DNA of 64,000 bases from Erythrobasidium yunnanense (GCA_001600175.1 BCJC01000006.1:1131968-1195967), one strand, 5' to 3'. Positions 12,769 through 25,377 are shown, counted from the first letter of the stretch. Notes: a model not told the origin generated them from the sequence alone. Program-made: numbers and translations.

Positions 12769-12882
12769 CTTTGCTTGCTCGCTGTTCAGAAACAGGCGGC
12801 CTCCCACTGGATTTTCGACTTAGACAAATTTCGCAGTTTTCTCTCTTTCCCGAGACCAATTGACTGCGACAATAACGAAGCA
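12769..12882. promoter_or_regulatory. 114-base bidirectional promoter (UTP3 / U2AF2)
   Basis: Only 114 bases separate the start codons of two divergent housekeeping genes, one for ribosome assembly and one for splicing. Any 5' UTRs must be very short or overlap. No TATA box is evident. Co-regulation is an inference from spacing. Confidence 0.45.
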
Positions 12883-14983
12883 ATGCAGGCCGACAAGCGT
12901 GAGTTGTGCAAACAGCATGCTACACGGCGCTGAACTTACGCTGCTTTTCTCGCGCGCTCAGTCGAGGGAGGCGGCTCTTCGACAGCTGGCTTTGTCGTGC
13001 AAAGTTACGGCGACCGCTCAAATGGCAATGGTGACTGATTTGATACATTACACGGTTGAATTATGGCTGAGATGCCCAGCAGACCGCTACTCTGGCTCGT
13101 CAAGCAGGCGCAGAAGATCTCGCTCTCGCGAAAGAGACGACGACCGAGATAGAAAAGCTAGAAGGTATGACGACGCTGCTGGCGACGACAGAAGGTCATC
13201 TGGAAGAAGATACGACGATGACCGACGGGGCTCTGGGTCTGGCTCAAGAAGGGACGACGACGACAGACGCAGGAGAGACCGCGACCACCACGACCGAGAC
13301 CGCGAGCGAGACTATCGAGGAGGCGGAAGAGATAGAAACGACCGTGATGACAGAGGAGGCAGAAGAGATAACAGAGACAGGGAGCGTGGCAGAGACCGCG
13401 AAGACAGAGACCGCGGCGGCAGAGATGGAAGAGGTGCTGGAGTTGAAGTGTTCGGCGCTGGCAATGCTGCCAGATCACCTACACCTGAAGGAACAATACC
13501 TATCTCAAAACGCAAACGCACAAAGACGGCCTGGGATATAAAGGCTCCTGGCTTTGAAAGCTTCACCCCTACTCAGGCAAAAATGACAGGTACGCTGGGT
13601 ATATGCCTAGTGGATGATATGTCTGCTGACATCCTGCAATTTTCAGGCATCTTCAACCTCCCTGGACAGGCCCGCCCTATGGCTGGATACAGCTCTATGG
13701 CTGCCGACATGCCTCTTCCTGATCTGCATCTAGGCGCAGGCGGGGATGTTGCTGGGTCAGGAGCAGCGTACGCACGCCAAGCTCGCCGTCTCTACGTTGG
13801 CAATATTACACTCAAAGCCAATGAGACCAATATCGGCGAGTTCTTCAATGAGCAGATGCGCTCAAAAGGCTGGGCTATCGAGGACGACCCCGCAGGCGTA
13901 CAAGGGCCTGATCCGGTCGTCTCTGTGCAAGTCAATCACGAGAAGAGCTATGCATTTGTCGAGGTAATATACCGGTCATCAGGTCTCGTTGATCGTTCTA
14001 ACGAATCTTCTGTCAAAGTTCCGCAGCGCAAATGAAGCCACTGCTGCTCTCGGCTTCGACGGCATTGTCTTCCAGGACGAAGTGCTCAAGCTGCGTCGAC
14101 CGAAAGATTACCTTGGTAGCGAGTTCGGGCCAGGCGGCAATCATATTCCTGGTGTTGTGTCTACGAACGTACCAGATACACCCAACAAGATATTCGTTGG
14201 AGGTCTGCCGAGCTATCTCAACGACGTGCAGGTCATGGAGCTACTGCAAAGTTTCGGCGAGTTGCGATCTTTCAATCTTGTCAAAGAAGGCAATACAACC
14301 GTGTCCAAGGTATTTGAGACAGACTCAGTAGGGTAGAGTGAAGGTGCTAACGCATCATTCCCCAGGGCTTCGCCTTCTGCGAATACGTGGATCCATCTGT
14401 TACCGACATCGCCTGTCAGGGCTTGAACGGTATGGAACTGGGAGATCGCTTCCTAGTTGTACAGAGAGCGGCTATCGGTGCAAACCCGGCCAAGCAAGGC
14501 ATGTATAGTGGACCATCTGGCGGAGGCGTTATCGGCGCCGACCTTAGCAAGGTGTCAACAAACATCATCTCCGCCGCTACTGCTGGAGAAGCCATTCCTA
14601 CGCGAGTGCTGCAAATGCTCAACATGGTCACGCCTGAAGAGCTAGTGAATGCCGAAGAATATGACGAGATTATCGAGGATATCAAGGATGAGTGCGGCAA
14701 GTATGGCTCCATCTTGGATGTCAAGGTACCTCGACCGGCAGTCGCGGGTAATGGAAAGATGGATGTCAAAGCGACGGAAGCTCTGCCTGATGTAGGCAAA
14801 GTCTTTGTCATGTACGAGACGGTCGAGATGACCAAAAAGGCCATGATGTCCATTGCGTAAGTTAGCAACCTTTCTACACATTACGGAGATAGCTGATCTT
14901 CATTCTGATCAACTAGTGGGCGTCAATTCGGAGGCCGCTCGATTATTTGTGCTTATGCTGATGAAGAGAAGATGGTGTTGTAA
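12883..14983 (+). CDS. U2AF2: U2AF large subunit (U2AF65)
   Basis: This splicing factor binds the polypyrimidine tract and recruits U2 snRNP in the nucleus. Seven exons give 586 residues; exon 1 is only 16 bases (MQADK). The N-terminus is rich in Arg-Asp dipeptides (RERDDDRDRKARRYDD onward) where animal U2AF65 has an RS domain. KTAWDIKAPGFESFTP is the conserved linker before the RRMs. RRM1 starts RRLYVGNITLKANETNIGEF, RRM2 contains KIFVGGLPSYLNDVQVMEL, and the C-terminal UHM ends FGGRSIICAYADEEKM. Introns are 12899-12961, 13031-13079, 13590-13646, 13964-14018, 14310-14365 and 14857-14916. Exon lengths sum to 1,761 bases, which supports the joins. Confidence 0.93.
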
Positions 14984-15183
14984 AGCGGTATACTGTCTCA
15001 CAACAGGGGAGTTTACAAGCTCACATTGGTCTATCGCGTTACGAGCGTGTTCTGGAACTTCTTGCCTCGCTGTCCTGCCAAATTGTCCGCAGCATATACA
15101 TAGCACACAGCTGTCAACCAAACTTGAGCCTCCTTTCTGTCGCAGGGCAAACAAGCAAGACCTTTGCTGTACATAGTACCCCG

Positions 15184-16296
15184 ATGGAAGCCACTCAGTC
15201 CCGAGATGCTGTCTCCACGCTGCGAGATACGCGAGAGCTTTCGATAGATTCTGGGATCAGCACAAGCAGCGGGCTAGCGGAAGATCTGGGCGTCCAAGAT
15301 GCTAGCAAGAAGTCAGCGAACCATCTGCAAGGGCTACACGCCAGGAAAGCCAGCGCGAGCGAAAAGAGCAAGAAGCAATTTGGCGGGATCGGTCTAGGAG
15401 GGCCGAGTGCGTACGCGAGCAGGCCTGTAGCAGCAAATGGATCTTTTCATATACCGCAAGATCAAGCTGGACGCGATGGAAAATCTTTCGCAGAAGACGG
15501 ATCCCGCAATCATATGCACCGGCAGACACCCTCACTTTCTCTTGCTGGTCGCATGCCATCTGCGCGCAGAGCTTCCATTGCATCACACTCTCCTACATCC
15601 TCTCCTTCCTACCCGTTCTCGTCCTCATTCAGCCGTCAATCGCGTTCGTCCTACAACAGCAAGTTTAAGCAGATTCAGTCGCAAACGCTGTCGGGGCGTG
15701 TGCTCAACTATCTATCGCGGCATAGCCCTCGGCAGCTCGTCCTGCGGGTGCTGTTCCTTGGTTTGACTGTTTTCTTTGTCGCATCGCTGTTCGGGCATGG
15801 AGCCAGGTGGTCAGGCAAGGTGCAGCACAGGAAAGCCGACTCCATAACCAAAGGACAGCTTCATGACGCCGTGAAGGGAGAATACGAAGGGTTGTCTGGA
15901 GAAGATTACGCCCAGCAGGTGGTGAATGCAGAAGGACAGGATGGTGGAAGAAGTGCTGGACGGGGCCGCCCTGCTCGGATACCCAAGGAGCCATTCCAAG
16001 GGGATGTTCTTCACAAGGAAGCTACAGCAGCTGCCACTGAGTTTGCAGAAGTCGATGCCAAAAAGCTGCCTCCTCTAGCCATGCGAAAGCAGCGATTGTC
16101 GCCTGCTCAGGCTGTGCGGCAGGGATCGGTCAGTAACGATGAGAGTAAGCGTCCAGGAAATACAGACGAGATGGATGCTGTTCGGGATCGGGATCGAGCT
16201 GTAGATGGTGCTGCGGGGAGTGAGGCGGATATGTTTGAGCGGAATCTCGCGCTGAACCGGGCCAGGCAGCAGCAGCAGCAGGAGGCGCAGGAGTGA
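15184..16296 (+). CDS. Unknown single-pass membrane protein, Ser-rich N-terminus
   Basis: This is an intronless gene of 370 residues starting MEATQSRDAVSTLRD at the first ATG; the frame is open upstream but has no ATG. The N-terminal half is Ser-rich and probably disordered (SPTSSPSYPFSSSFSRQS). One strong membrane segment, LVLRVLFLGLTVFFVASLF, lies just past the middle, preceded by basic residues, as in a type II or tail-in orientation. The C-terminal part is polar with a Gln run (ARQQQQQEAQE) at the end. No domain was recognised. It sits 200 bases downstream of U2AF2 in the same direction. It could be a Golgi or ER protein; no function is claimed. Confidence 0.65.
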   Translation: MEATQSRDAVSTLRDTRELSIDSGISTSSGLAEDLGVQDASKKSANHLQGLHARKASASEKSKKQFGGIGLGGPSAYASRPVAANGSFHIPQDQAGRDGKSFAEDGSRNHMHRQTPSLSLAGRMPSARRASIASHSPTSSPSYPFSSSFSRQSRSSYNSKFKQIQSQTLSGRVLNYLSRHSPRQLVLRVLFLGLTVFFVASLFGHGARWSGKVQHRKADSITKGQLHDAVKGEYEGLSGEDYAQQVVNAEGQDGGRSAGRGRPARIPKEPFQGDVLHKEATAAATEFAEVDAKKLPPLAMRKQRLSPAQAVRQGSVSNDESKRPGNTDEMDAVRDRDRAVDGAAGSEADMFERNLALNRARQQQQQEAQE

Positions 16297-16558
16297 ATCA
16301 TGTAGCAGCTTCCTTCCCTCATTTCCAGCTTCTTCTTTCTTCTTCTCCTCTGTTCCTATCTTAGTCACGTGACCTATTCTTTGTTTGTTGTCCGATCGCG
16401 TGTCTGTGCTGCGAGGAGGGAGAGGAGAGGGAGAGGGTTGAGCAGAGGACAATTGGAGAGAGAAGGGAAGAGCAGAAGGTAGAAAGAGATAGCAAAGAGA
16501 AACAGCAAAGAGCAGTACGGCGAAACAGCGAGCAAGGACTGGACAGACGGCAGCAACG
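16297..16558. promoter_or_regulatory. Purine-rich leader/promoter before the membrane-protein gene
   Basis: From about 16413 to 16560 the plus strand is strongly purine-rich: runs of GAGAGG, GAAGGG and AGCAAAGAGAAA with few pyrimidines. It lies just upstream of the proposed start at 16559 and is likely promoter or 5' UTR. The opposite strand shows a Leu/Ser-rich open frame here, which is a composition artefact. Confidence 0.4.
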
Positions 16559-18168
16559 ATGGAGGGGAGCCAGCGCAGGCAGCAGAATCATCGAGAACGG
16601 CGACAGGCAGCAACGACGGCGGGAACAACAGCGGGACAGAGTGAGTAGACAACTTATAATGTGTCTGGATGACTGGATACTGATGCTATGAGTCGAATCG
16701 GATTGGATTGGCCAGCCTGCACGAGCCTCTATACCCATCCTGCAGCAGGCGAGACCGTCAACGCATACGACAACTACAACATCCAGTGGAACTGCGACTG
16801 CTTGACCACTCATGACTGTGAATAAACGCCCTCCCCATGCCATTACAGCCCACAAAGGGCCCGAGGAAAACCCAAACTGACTGACCTACCTCCAATCCTC
16901 CAGTCATAGACATCACTCTCTACACCTACGGAGGAGGAGCTCTTCATCAATGGCATAAGTCAGTCGATGCGACTCTGTCCCTGCAAAATCGACTGATTCG
17001 AGATCTGCTCGCAGAGTACCGTGCGCGTCAAAGGGCCTCACAACGCAATTCAAGCCGACATGGTGGAACAACTCACTCGATGCTACCCTCCAACTGCAAA
17101 TATCAGAGTCTGGACAACCATCCTGGGCTTCAACAGCTGGACCTGGACCTGCCTTCAGCGTCGCTTGGAACGGCACTTTACCCAGCACTGCTGCGCGGAC
17201 AGCTGTCAATGGCACCTCGAGCGGCATATCAATAGAATCAGTCTCCAACCCAGAGCAGACTGGCGGCGTCTCTGGAGGCAAGCTTGCTGCTGCCGTCACT
17301 GTCCCCCTCCTGGCGTGAGTTCATTGCTTTGTGCATCCGTGGGGCACATCGGCTAAATGGTTGCAATGACAGAGCTGCATTAGCTGTTGGTGCATACATT
17401 CTCTACTCTCGGAGAAAAGGCAAGGGCCAGAGGAAGCGCTGGTCTGCATACGTCGATCACCGTCTCTCGCAAGTCAGCGCAGGCGACCTTGATCCTGCGG
17501 ATTTCGCAAGACCCTCTATGTCCATGTCTACGCATGCCCGTCAGGCGTCACTGTCAGGAAGGCCCATCTCGACTATGTCAGGTGGTGCAAACTTTGCCGG
17601 AGTCGGCTCAACGACTTCAGCTGCGCACTCCCGCAACCAATCTCACTCTGCAGCATCAGGCTATGGTCGGCCGACCTCCTCTTTCTTCGCTATAGATGGC
17701 CATTCGACTGCCGAGGCTCTTTCCACTTACAATGCGGAATCGCCAGGCGATACGAGACCAACGCCCCGTCAGCTTGGTCACGGTGATCGCGTGTCCAGAG
17801 TCAGCTTTGCCGAAAGTGGAGCTACAGGCACGAAACGAGCAACGTCCTACTTCAGTAACGGCCCCGGCACTGCTTCATCCCCCAACCATCACCGCTACAA
17901 GGATTCCCTAGCCAAATCTACGTCCTCCATTCGCAACCCACATCTTCATTCCACTGCTGGCGATGATCCATTCGACACAGAGGACATCGGTACGGCACAT
18001 GTTATCGCCGGTCCTGACGATTCTACATCGTCTTGGAATGCTCCGCGCAAGCACAATATTACCGTCTCGACGAGTATGCCTGCCTTTACACCTTCCGTCA
18101 ATAGGCAAAGTATCCTCTCCCCGGATGATCTGCTCAAGGCGTACGCCAGCAGCAAGAGCCCCATCTAG
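16559..18168 (+). CDS. Fungal type I membrane protein with Trp-rich ectodomain and Ser-rich tail
   Basis: This is a surface-type membrane protein of a widespread but uncharacterised fungal family. The ectodomain reads TVNAYDNYNIQWNCDC, IDITLYTYGGGALHQWHK, then KPTWWNNSLDATLQLQI and GPAFSVAWNGTLPS. The membrane segment is KLAAAVTVPLLAAALAVGAY, split by an intron, followed by a basic stop-transfer RRKGKGQRKRW and the usual WSAYVDHRLSQVS. The rest is Ser/Thr-rich cytosolic sequence. Introns are 16641-16715, 16818-16903, 16959-17014 and 17315-17372; exons total 1,335 bases. The first exon (MEGSQRRQQNHRERR) does not look like a signal peptide, so the start is uncertain; an in-frame ATG also lies at 16688 inside the first intron. 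Confidence 0.68.
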
Positions 18169-18450
18169 CTAGCGTACTTTCCCACCCCGCCGCGGTTGTA
18201 TTTTGAACTTCTCCTCTTACATACTTCGTTGTGTTCCTTTATCGTTATAATTTGCGAATGTTCGGATATACTGAGATACCACCGACAACAGGACGCTATA
18301 TGATGTTTCGAATGCCCTCTACAGGATCAATGACTGACTGACATGGCAATGAGATCGCCTCATTCCATTCCTGTTTTGTGCGACATCAACGTCTCACAAG
18401 CCAAACAGCCGAGCACTAGGGTAGCGTTGGTGAATTGCATGAAGGTCCAG

Positions 18451-18539
18451 CTTCAAATGCGATATTTGAAGAACTTTCAAATGCGATATTTGAAGGAACT
18501 CGGAGGGTTCAAATGCGATATTTGAAGGAACTCGGAGGG
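18451..18539. repeat. Tandem repeat of a palindromic unit
   Basis: Three copies of a 21-base inverted repeat occur in a row: arms CTTCAAAT and ATTTGAAG around the five-base centre GCGAT. They lie at 18451-18471, 18475-18495 and 18507-18527. The last two sit in an exact 32-base tandem duplication (18476-18507 and 18508-18539), each ending GAACTCGGAGGG. The array lies just downstream of the membrane-protein gene at the edge of the gene desert. Confidence 0.9.
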
Positions 18540-21350
18540 CACTTCATTTGTTAAGCTTCAGACGAAATGAACTGAATGAATGAGCGTGAAGAGGAATAAA
18601 AGCTAGTCTTCATGGCTGCAAGCACGTGTAGAGTCGCTGATTTACGACAACATTGCCGTTCCCGCTCAACCATGCTTTCTTGTCAATCTTAGTAGTGTTG
18701 ATGAGCATATTCGTCAGCTTTCTCGCGTTTCAACCGCAGGTCTAATGTGCTTTCTTTCCAGCACTCGTGGTTTACGAGAATAGCGACTTGGGATGCTAAA
18801 GTGCGTTCATACATGACTGTCATCCGCTGGTGACATATGCTTGACTGCTCCCAAGTGTGGACGTCTTTTTGTTTGGATAAGCATTATTTTGGTAAGGGAA
18901 TGGCAGTATGAGAAAGAAGACCATGGCAGCAGCGTCAGCGAGGCTGTTAGCTGATGAGCGGGTAGATAAGCAGCTTTCTATAGAGTAAAGCGAAATTCGC
19001 ATACCAGCATCTATAGCGCTCGATCGTTCGAGCTTCGTGAAAATCGTGAACATGAACGTAGATCTGCCTTGGTGAGCGCGAAAAGAGCGCAAAATGTTCA
19101 TGTAGCCACACTCAGCAGCGCAACCCTACCGAAAACTGTTCAGTAAGCTCCTCCGAAAGATGAGGGCTGGGACTTCATGATAGATGCTTAGGCAAGCAGG
19201 ATTTCGTTTGTGTGGCCCTTCATTATTCGTATGGTTTCGGCAAAATGGCAAATGCAATAAAAACGGCGAGCTTCAGGGCGACTGACTTTTTGTAAGCTTC
19301 AACTGGGCCAGGCTTCTCGACAATGCTCGTTCGACAGAAGAGTAGAGGGTCATTGATCGCACCTAGTACCATTAAAAATTCTACGAAAGAATTCGTAAGC
19401 TTAGAAGATACCAGTAGCAGTAATTGACCACCTTCAATTTGGTGTTTGCCACAATCTTTTGGTGATGAAGAATCAATGATAACACGTCTTGCAACGCTCA
19501 GACGCCCGGAGGGCGGCTCGTTTTACGCTGAGTTACTGTTTCAGGGTTAAGGGTGCAGAGAATATCTTAAAATCCCCCTTGTCGTTCAGAGGGCTAGTGG
19601 CAGATAATTGCTTTGGGCAATAACAGGTACCTCAGCGAGTCCATCGATAGGGTGTATTGGTAGCGCGTGCACAAGAAGAATTTGTATGGGCTGGGTCCGA
19701 ATCCTGCCAATTCGCTCCCTTCGTAGACTTAGCTAGCTCCATTGACCCCAATGCCGAGTAGAAAGTGGAGGGCAGTCTGTTACCCAGTAACAAGTACGCT
19801 CTACTGTTGGCTGGCCACACAGGGATGATACGAGTCAACAGGTCGCCTATAGCAGTGCATGCATAGCTTGCATGATACGATACTCAGAATTGCTGCTGGC
19901 TTCAGTCAGCTTGGACGGCATCCGCCGAAGTCGCTGACCGAGTGCTTTATTGATTTTGAAGCGCTAGCTGCTTGTACCGTATTACTAGCCTCGAAAATGT
20001 CCTACCTCTACAACTTGCGGGTAGGGTTTGCTCAGTTTATTAATACCTGAGAGTTCTCATGAGCGAACTCGCCAGATAGCCCATTCAATCGGATGACTCT
20101 GATACAAGTTCCTGTTGAGCCACTGATCTTGCATGTGATCTGTAACATCACGAACGCCATCAGAGATTTTGCTGATGCCACGAGTCGCAAAGGTCGCTTG
20201 AATGCGGGACGCGTCGCAAAGTCAAAGCTTGTGAGAGGGGCATGCGTCAACGGTGACTATTGAAAATCGGAGGATGTCACTACGTCACAGCGTCCGCTGG
20301 AAAAGTATATCCAAGTGTCTGTATGCAGCAAAACGTCTACTGAAAAAAATGTCTCAAGCGGCGCATCAGCAATAAAATCAAGCTTGGTCTGTCAGCTTGA
20401 AGGAGAGAGAGTTTTGTGACAGTTTACTTTACATACTTCTCGTACCACTTTGCGTGCCTCGTCATTATCCTTGACCGACGTACAAGACAATGAGACCTCT
20501 GCCAATTTTGACGCTTTGTCGATGGCCATTTTCTGAGGATGGGTCTTTTTCATAGTAGTCTGTTGATTCAACGACATATGTCCAGTAGGTGGGAAGTCAC
20601 AAGTTGTTGCCGTGTAAAGAAACAGCACCTCTCTGCTTGCCCGAGTTTGCATTGTAGGCTGCAGATCAGATACTGTTAACATGGTTACATTGCATGGGTA
20701 TTGCCATTGTCCTAGCAAAAGCAAAATCAAACCCATAGCTACTTAAGCATGGCAGGTGCCATTCGTTCCGTGTGGAATATACACCCGGCCTTGTTCAGCT
20801 TATAAGTGAAGGGACATTGATACAATACTACCGTATTCGATCACACTGATGAGCATTTCACTATCACACCGCGGACGCTGGCATGTGACTTGCGCGTATG
20901 AAACAAGCTTTTCACATAGCAGTTTCCCGTGCGCCCCCTGACTACACTTAGTATCTATGTTGGAGTGCCCGCTATCGAGAAGTACTAGACTTACAATACT
21001 TACGAGCTACTCAGAAGTGATGATGACATATGTATTAGTTCTGCCTAGTCAGTGGAAGGTTCTTTCTTGAGATTATGAGCTATGCACCACTGGCACTGCG
21101 CTTTGCATCGCAAGTAGCGTATTGTATAAGCTGGTTTCAGCATACTGACAAGGCCACTGCCTAACCGCTGATCTTGATCTTAGGTGACCTAATTTTCGCG
21201 ATCAGCACAGATAAAGCTCACCTACTGTTGTGCTGTGCCCTATATTAGACTTGTGTAGAAAAACGTTTCTAGCGTTATTGTCAATGACGGTTAACGAGTA
21301 TCTTCATTCGCAAGCTTGCTTAGCACTAAAGACAGCCGAGATAGTGTAGT

Positions 21351-21367
21351 CATTTGAAATTCAAATG
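21351..21367. repeat. 17-base palindrome resembling the 18.45 kb unit
   Basis: CATTTGAA-A-TTCAAATG is a perfect inverted repeat with a one-base centre. It shares the TTCAAATGCG word with the tandem palindromes at 18451-18539, about 2.9 kb away. Confidence 0.6.
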
Positions 21368-24300
21368 CGCAATTCCATGGCGCATCATGTAATCGAGACT
21401 TTGCCGGATCAGTTCCACTTCGCTAGCTGACGCTTGATAGAAAAAGTGGATAGTGTATTTTGTCTGCTGGTTCCGAGATCTAAAACTTATCCATCATGTG
21501 CTATGTCAGAATTCTTGGAGTCACATTCTGGGCTCCCAGAAATATCAGAGGTTGACTAATCTGTATAGGGTACAAGCGAGCTAAGGTGACGCGCTAATTG
21601 CAAGGGAAACGCTCCATCGACTGACCGATAGAATGGTGTGGAGGCTAAGCTATTCTCAAAGCCGATTTTATTTTGCGTCCCCGTTACTTTTCGATGAAGC
21701 TTCTCAATGAGGCAAATTTTGGGTTGGCTAAAATTGCTGAAGGCCCTGAAACCGTAAGCAGCAACACGGCTTTCAACCACTCTAACGCAAGGGTTTAGCT
21801 GTTCTCGATAGCTTATTGATGATCATCACGATACGTTCGCGTCTTTGACAACACTCTCTCGGACCGCGCGCAGGGGCTTAAGAGATGACTCCCGAGAAGC
21901 TAGTGCGACGAACATGCCTTGAATTAGGGAGCACTCGATGTGTGTTGAGATTTGTTATTGACGTCTCTCACATACCCGGACGCCTACGCAGAGCTAGAGC
22001 CGCTCAGACGCACGGTTTGTGCATACATAGCGCTGTCTTGGCATGCAGTGCTGCCTTCACAAATCATCAGCGCCGCCGACGATGTGCGCTGAGCCGCTCG
22101 CTTTGGCAACTTTTGAACAAGTGATCTGCAACACCTTTTCCGTATCCCCTAAGAGTCTAGCTACGTCCTTAACCAAGAGTAGCTTAGTTACGCAGCCAGC
22201 CTGGCTAATCAAGACCTTAGATCTCGTTCCATAGTCTGAAACATAGAGAGCCATACATGAGAGACTGTAAAGACCGCACTTCGAGCTCTGTGAGACAAGA
22301 TTGTAGTACCAGTATCTGAGTGTACGTTCCATAAAACCTTTTCTTCTTGTTGAGATATGATGGTTTTGACCGTGGAGGGATATATAGAAGAAGGTAAATG
22401 ATACGCGGATTGTTATTCCGATTGCAAAGTGCTTGACCGCTATGGGTGGTATCAGTTCCAGACAGTCAAGCAGCAAGCTGAACTCGTGACAGGCTCTTGA
22501 TGACTCCGATAATCTTAGTAACGCTACTGAGCGACTCATACTCGGTGTGTGCACACAGCACTAGGTTCATGATAGCTGATGAAGCAACACGTGATAGTCA
22601 ACAGTCTGTAAGGGAATGTTATAGGTCTCATGTTCTCAAACAATCAGTCACAAAAAATACCATATTGTCGAAAGTATCACTATTCCGCTGCATCTCGGCA
22701 TAAATGCTGTAAAAAGAAGAAAGCAGCCTACAGTTGAACTGAGCCTCTACAAGTTGAAGCTCGCAGACCTTTTTTTACTTCTTCACTACTGGACCAGCAC
22801 ATTAATGTACGATGTACAGAGTATACAATTATGGTACAGGTTACACTATCTGTTCGTCTGCTCATCTGAACTAGGGTAGAAACGTGAGCAGCTACTTACT
22901 GCTATAAAGCTACCTGATTTCTACTACCATGTCAATTCGGAAGGAGAATGGAAGTCAGAGCGCTACACGATCCCGACTTCATAGACACAAGGTAAGAGTT
23001 GCAGATAGGCGCGACAGCTACACTCTTATAGGTATACAAAATCAAGCACGACGCTGAAGCCTCTGTAGCGTGTTGAAGTCCAAAATATCAGGAAGCTTAT
23101 CAGTTATCTCGTCGCTAATCAACAGCGAAGCTGGCGCTTTTAGTCAGACACCTGGTGTCTAAAGTACGTAGCACCCGTTTTGTGATTGTAGGATACGGCG
23201 ACCTGGGATAGGATGCCCAGGCTGAGACATACAGAGAGCCTCAGTTAACATGGAGACTCTGTCCGAACACTTTTGGCTCATGTCATTCTACTTCGGCATT
23301 TAGACCATAGACCAAGTTTCTACTGTTTGGTTCCGTAATTCACATTCTGCTCGAAGGCACGATATTTGAGCTTATGATGTGCTGATGAAGACTACAAGGG
23401 TGTAACCTAAAAATCGCTCAGTGATAGCACACCAATCAAATGTTCTCGCTTGGCAGAGATCTCGAGATCGCGGAGAAATTCACACTATAAACAACTTCTT
23501 CTACAGCGCGCGGCGAGAGAGGGCGGCAGGGTCGCAAAATTTTTAGCCTCGATTAACTTTGGCGGCCATTTGCGACTGGAGATAGTTTAAGTGCCACATA
23601 TTCTAACGCAGAATTCGCTCTATCCAACGGTGATCTGAATATTGCTACCTCGTCGGGCACCTGCCCCACCCCGACTTGTGCTTTCTCGCGATATAATTAC
23701 ATTGTGATGTAGCTAGAATGCTTTCAATGCTAGCCTTGTATTTACATGACCACGCTCTCACCTTACGCTTCGGGTAGCGTTTTGAAGGGCGATCAGTCAA
23801 GCTTTTTCGACACCCTTGGCTGCTCCCGATTATACAGGGCGCTGTAGCTCATTCTGTCCCTGTCTTCAGTGACTTTTTGTATCTTATAACAACAGCAATT
23901 CAATAGTGCAAAAAAATCCAACAACATATAGCCCTTAATGTACAACAGTCAAGGAGATTTATTCATCGGTAGCCCTTCTAGCACCTCTCGTACAGCTTGC
24001 AAATCGTCTCCAATGCTCCTATGTTGTTGAGGCCTAATGTTTGTCTCCGAGTCTCTAGCAGACCCTAAATCCGAGAGCACTTCGCAAGATCCGCAGCATA
24101 TAATAAGCGTACCTAGCACTCTATGTATGCCTCGCCTTACACCATGCTGCTTCTGTTACTCGGATTTACTCTCCCGCTATCTCCCATATACGTGCCTGTG
24201 GGCTTAGCCGTCGGGAGGCATAACGAACACAGCGTTGCGTATCTAACTGTCAGCTTTTATTGCCAATTATGGAGAGTCCCGAAATGTAAGTCACCACTCC

Positions 24301-25377
24301 AGAGCACATTGGTATTGTCACATGCTTCTGAGAGATGCCGGAGTTCATCACGTGGGCTTGTCTTCCGTGGACACCCAGTCTATGGCTGCCCGCCAAGACA
24401 GCCATTCCAGACCAGATACGGCTAATTATTACACGTACACTGATGTTGCTGCATATTTTTGGTACAATGTTTAATCAGAGCCAGCAATGGCCAGCGACAC
24501 GGCTTTATCAAGATGACTGAATATACTCGGAGCACAATAGTCACTTTCATGCTAAGACACAGCAAACAGCAATCCGCATACGGAAAGCGCAACTTCAGGC
24601 CCTCCAGTCCCTTAACCGGAGGGTTCAACTAATGGCTGATACGGTCGGAATACCGGCACAATCATAGCACCGAATTTACATCTTGCTAGATTTGACATGT
24701 ACCGTACAGCTTGTAAAGACCGGTTCGCGTGTCTATTTGATATAATACCTGCCCTCATGTTCTTCGTGCGGCTGTCTTGTATTGGGCACGTTGTTTCGAT
24801 GACTAGGGAGTGGCATACCTATCTGTCCTCTAGATACTCGACATTTATATTAGATGAATCATTAGAGCAATTCCAGCAAAGCGCCTTTGCAGTTCGATGG
24901 TGCTGAGCTAGTGCTTTTGTGTCGTATTTGGGAGAGATCGCTGGGAATGCAGGCTTTTTGTTGGGCATACAGGCTGCTGCTTTTTGCAGACCTTCGTATA
25001 TATGCCATTGACATTAGATGTGTTGAATGGTCATGCAGTTTGACGGAAGAGTTCCGAATTTGCGAGCTACAATTCTCGAAGTTGTAGCCAGCGGCTCTTG
25101 TTTTGATACTGGTGTGCTGAAGCACGTGAGCCAGGTATAACAGTCTACAGCAATCAATGCCATTGTGCCGAAGTGGTGGAGGCCAGATTCTGTTATATAG
25201 TGTAGAACTCGGCAGTGGCCGTTCGTAGCATTGTTTGTTAGCTAGGTAGTCATTTGTCAACAAACCCTCACCATCCGATTATACTCTTTGTGCAGGGCTC
25301 TGCGGTCCAATAACACCCTGGCTGGCATGATGACACAAAAAGCCTTTCGACAGGCGCGCCTTATCGAAGGGGGCGAG

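Noticed and set aside
16361-16855. 164-codon minus-strand frame, Leu/Ser/Cys-rich
   Set aside because: It is the complement of the purine-rich leader and first exons of the plus-strand membrane-protein gene. The composition artefact explains it.
19461-19531. C/D snoRNA-like spacing (GTGATGA box then CTGA)
   Set aside because: No terminal stem and no clear guide sequence next to a D or D' box. The boxes are short enough to occur by chance.
19646-19708. tRNA-like segment with a TTGGTAGCGCG word and a GGTCCGAATCC word
   Set aside because: The anticodon loop would lack the invariant T33, the T stem pairs poorly and no acceptor stem closes. It is probably chance or a very old tRNA fragment.
22057-22554. 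165-codon minus-strand open frame in the gene desert
   Set aside because: No domain, no splice partners, unremarkable composition. It overlaps other equally anonymous frames.
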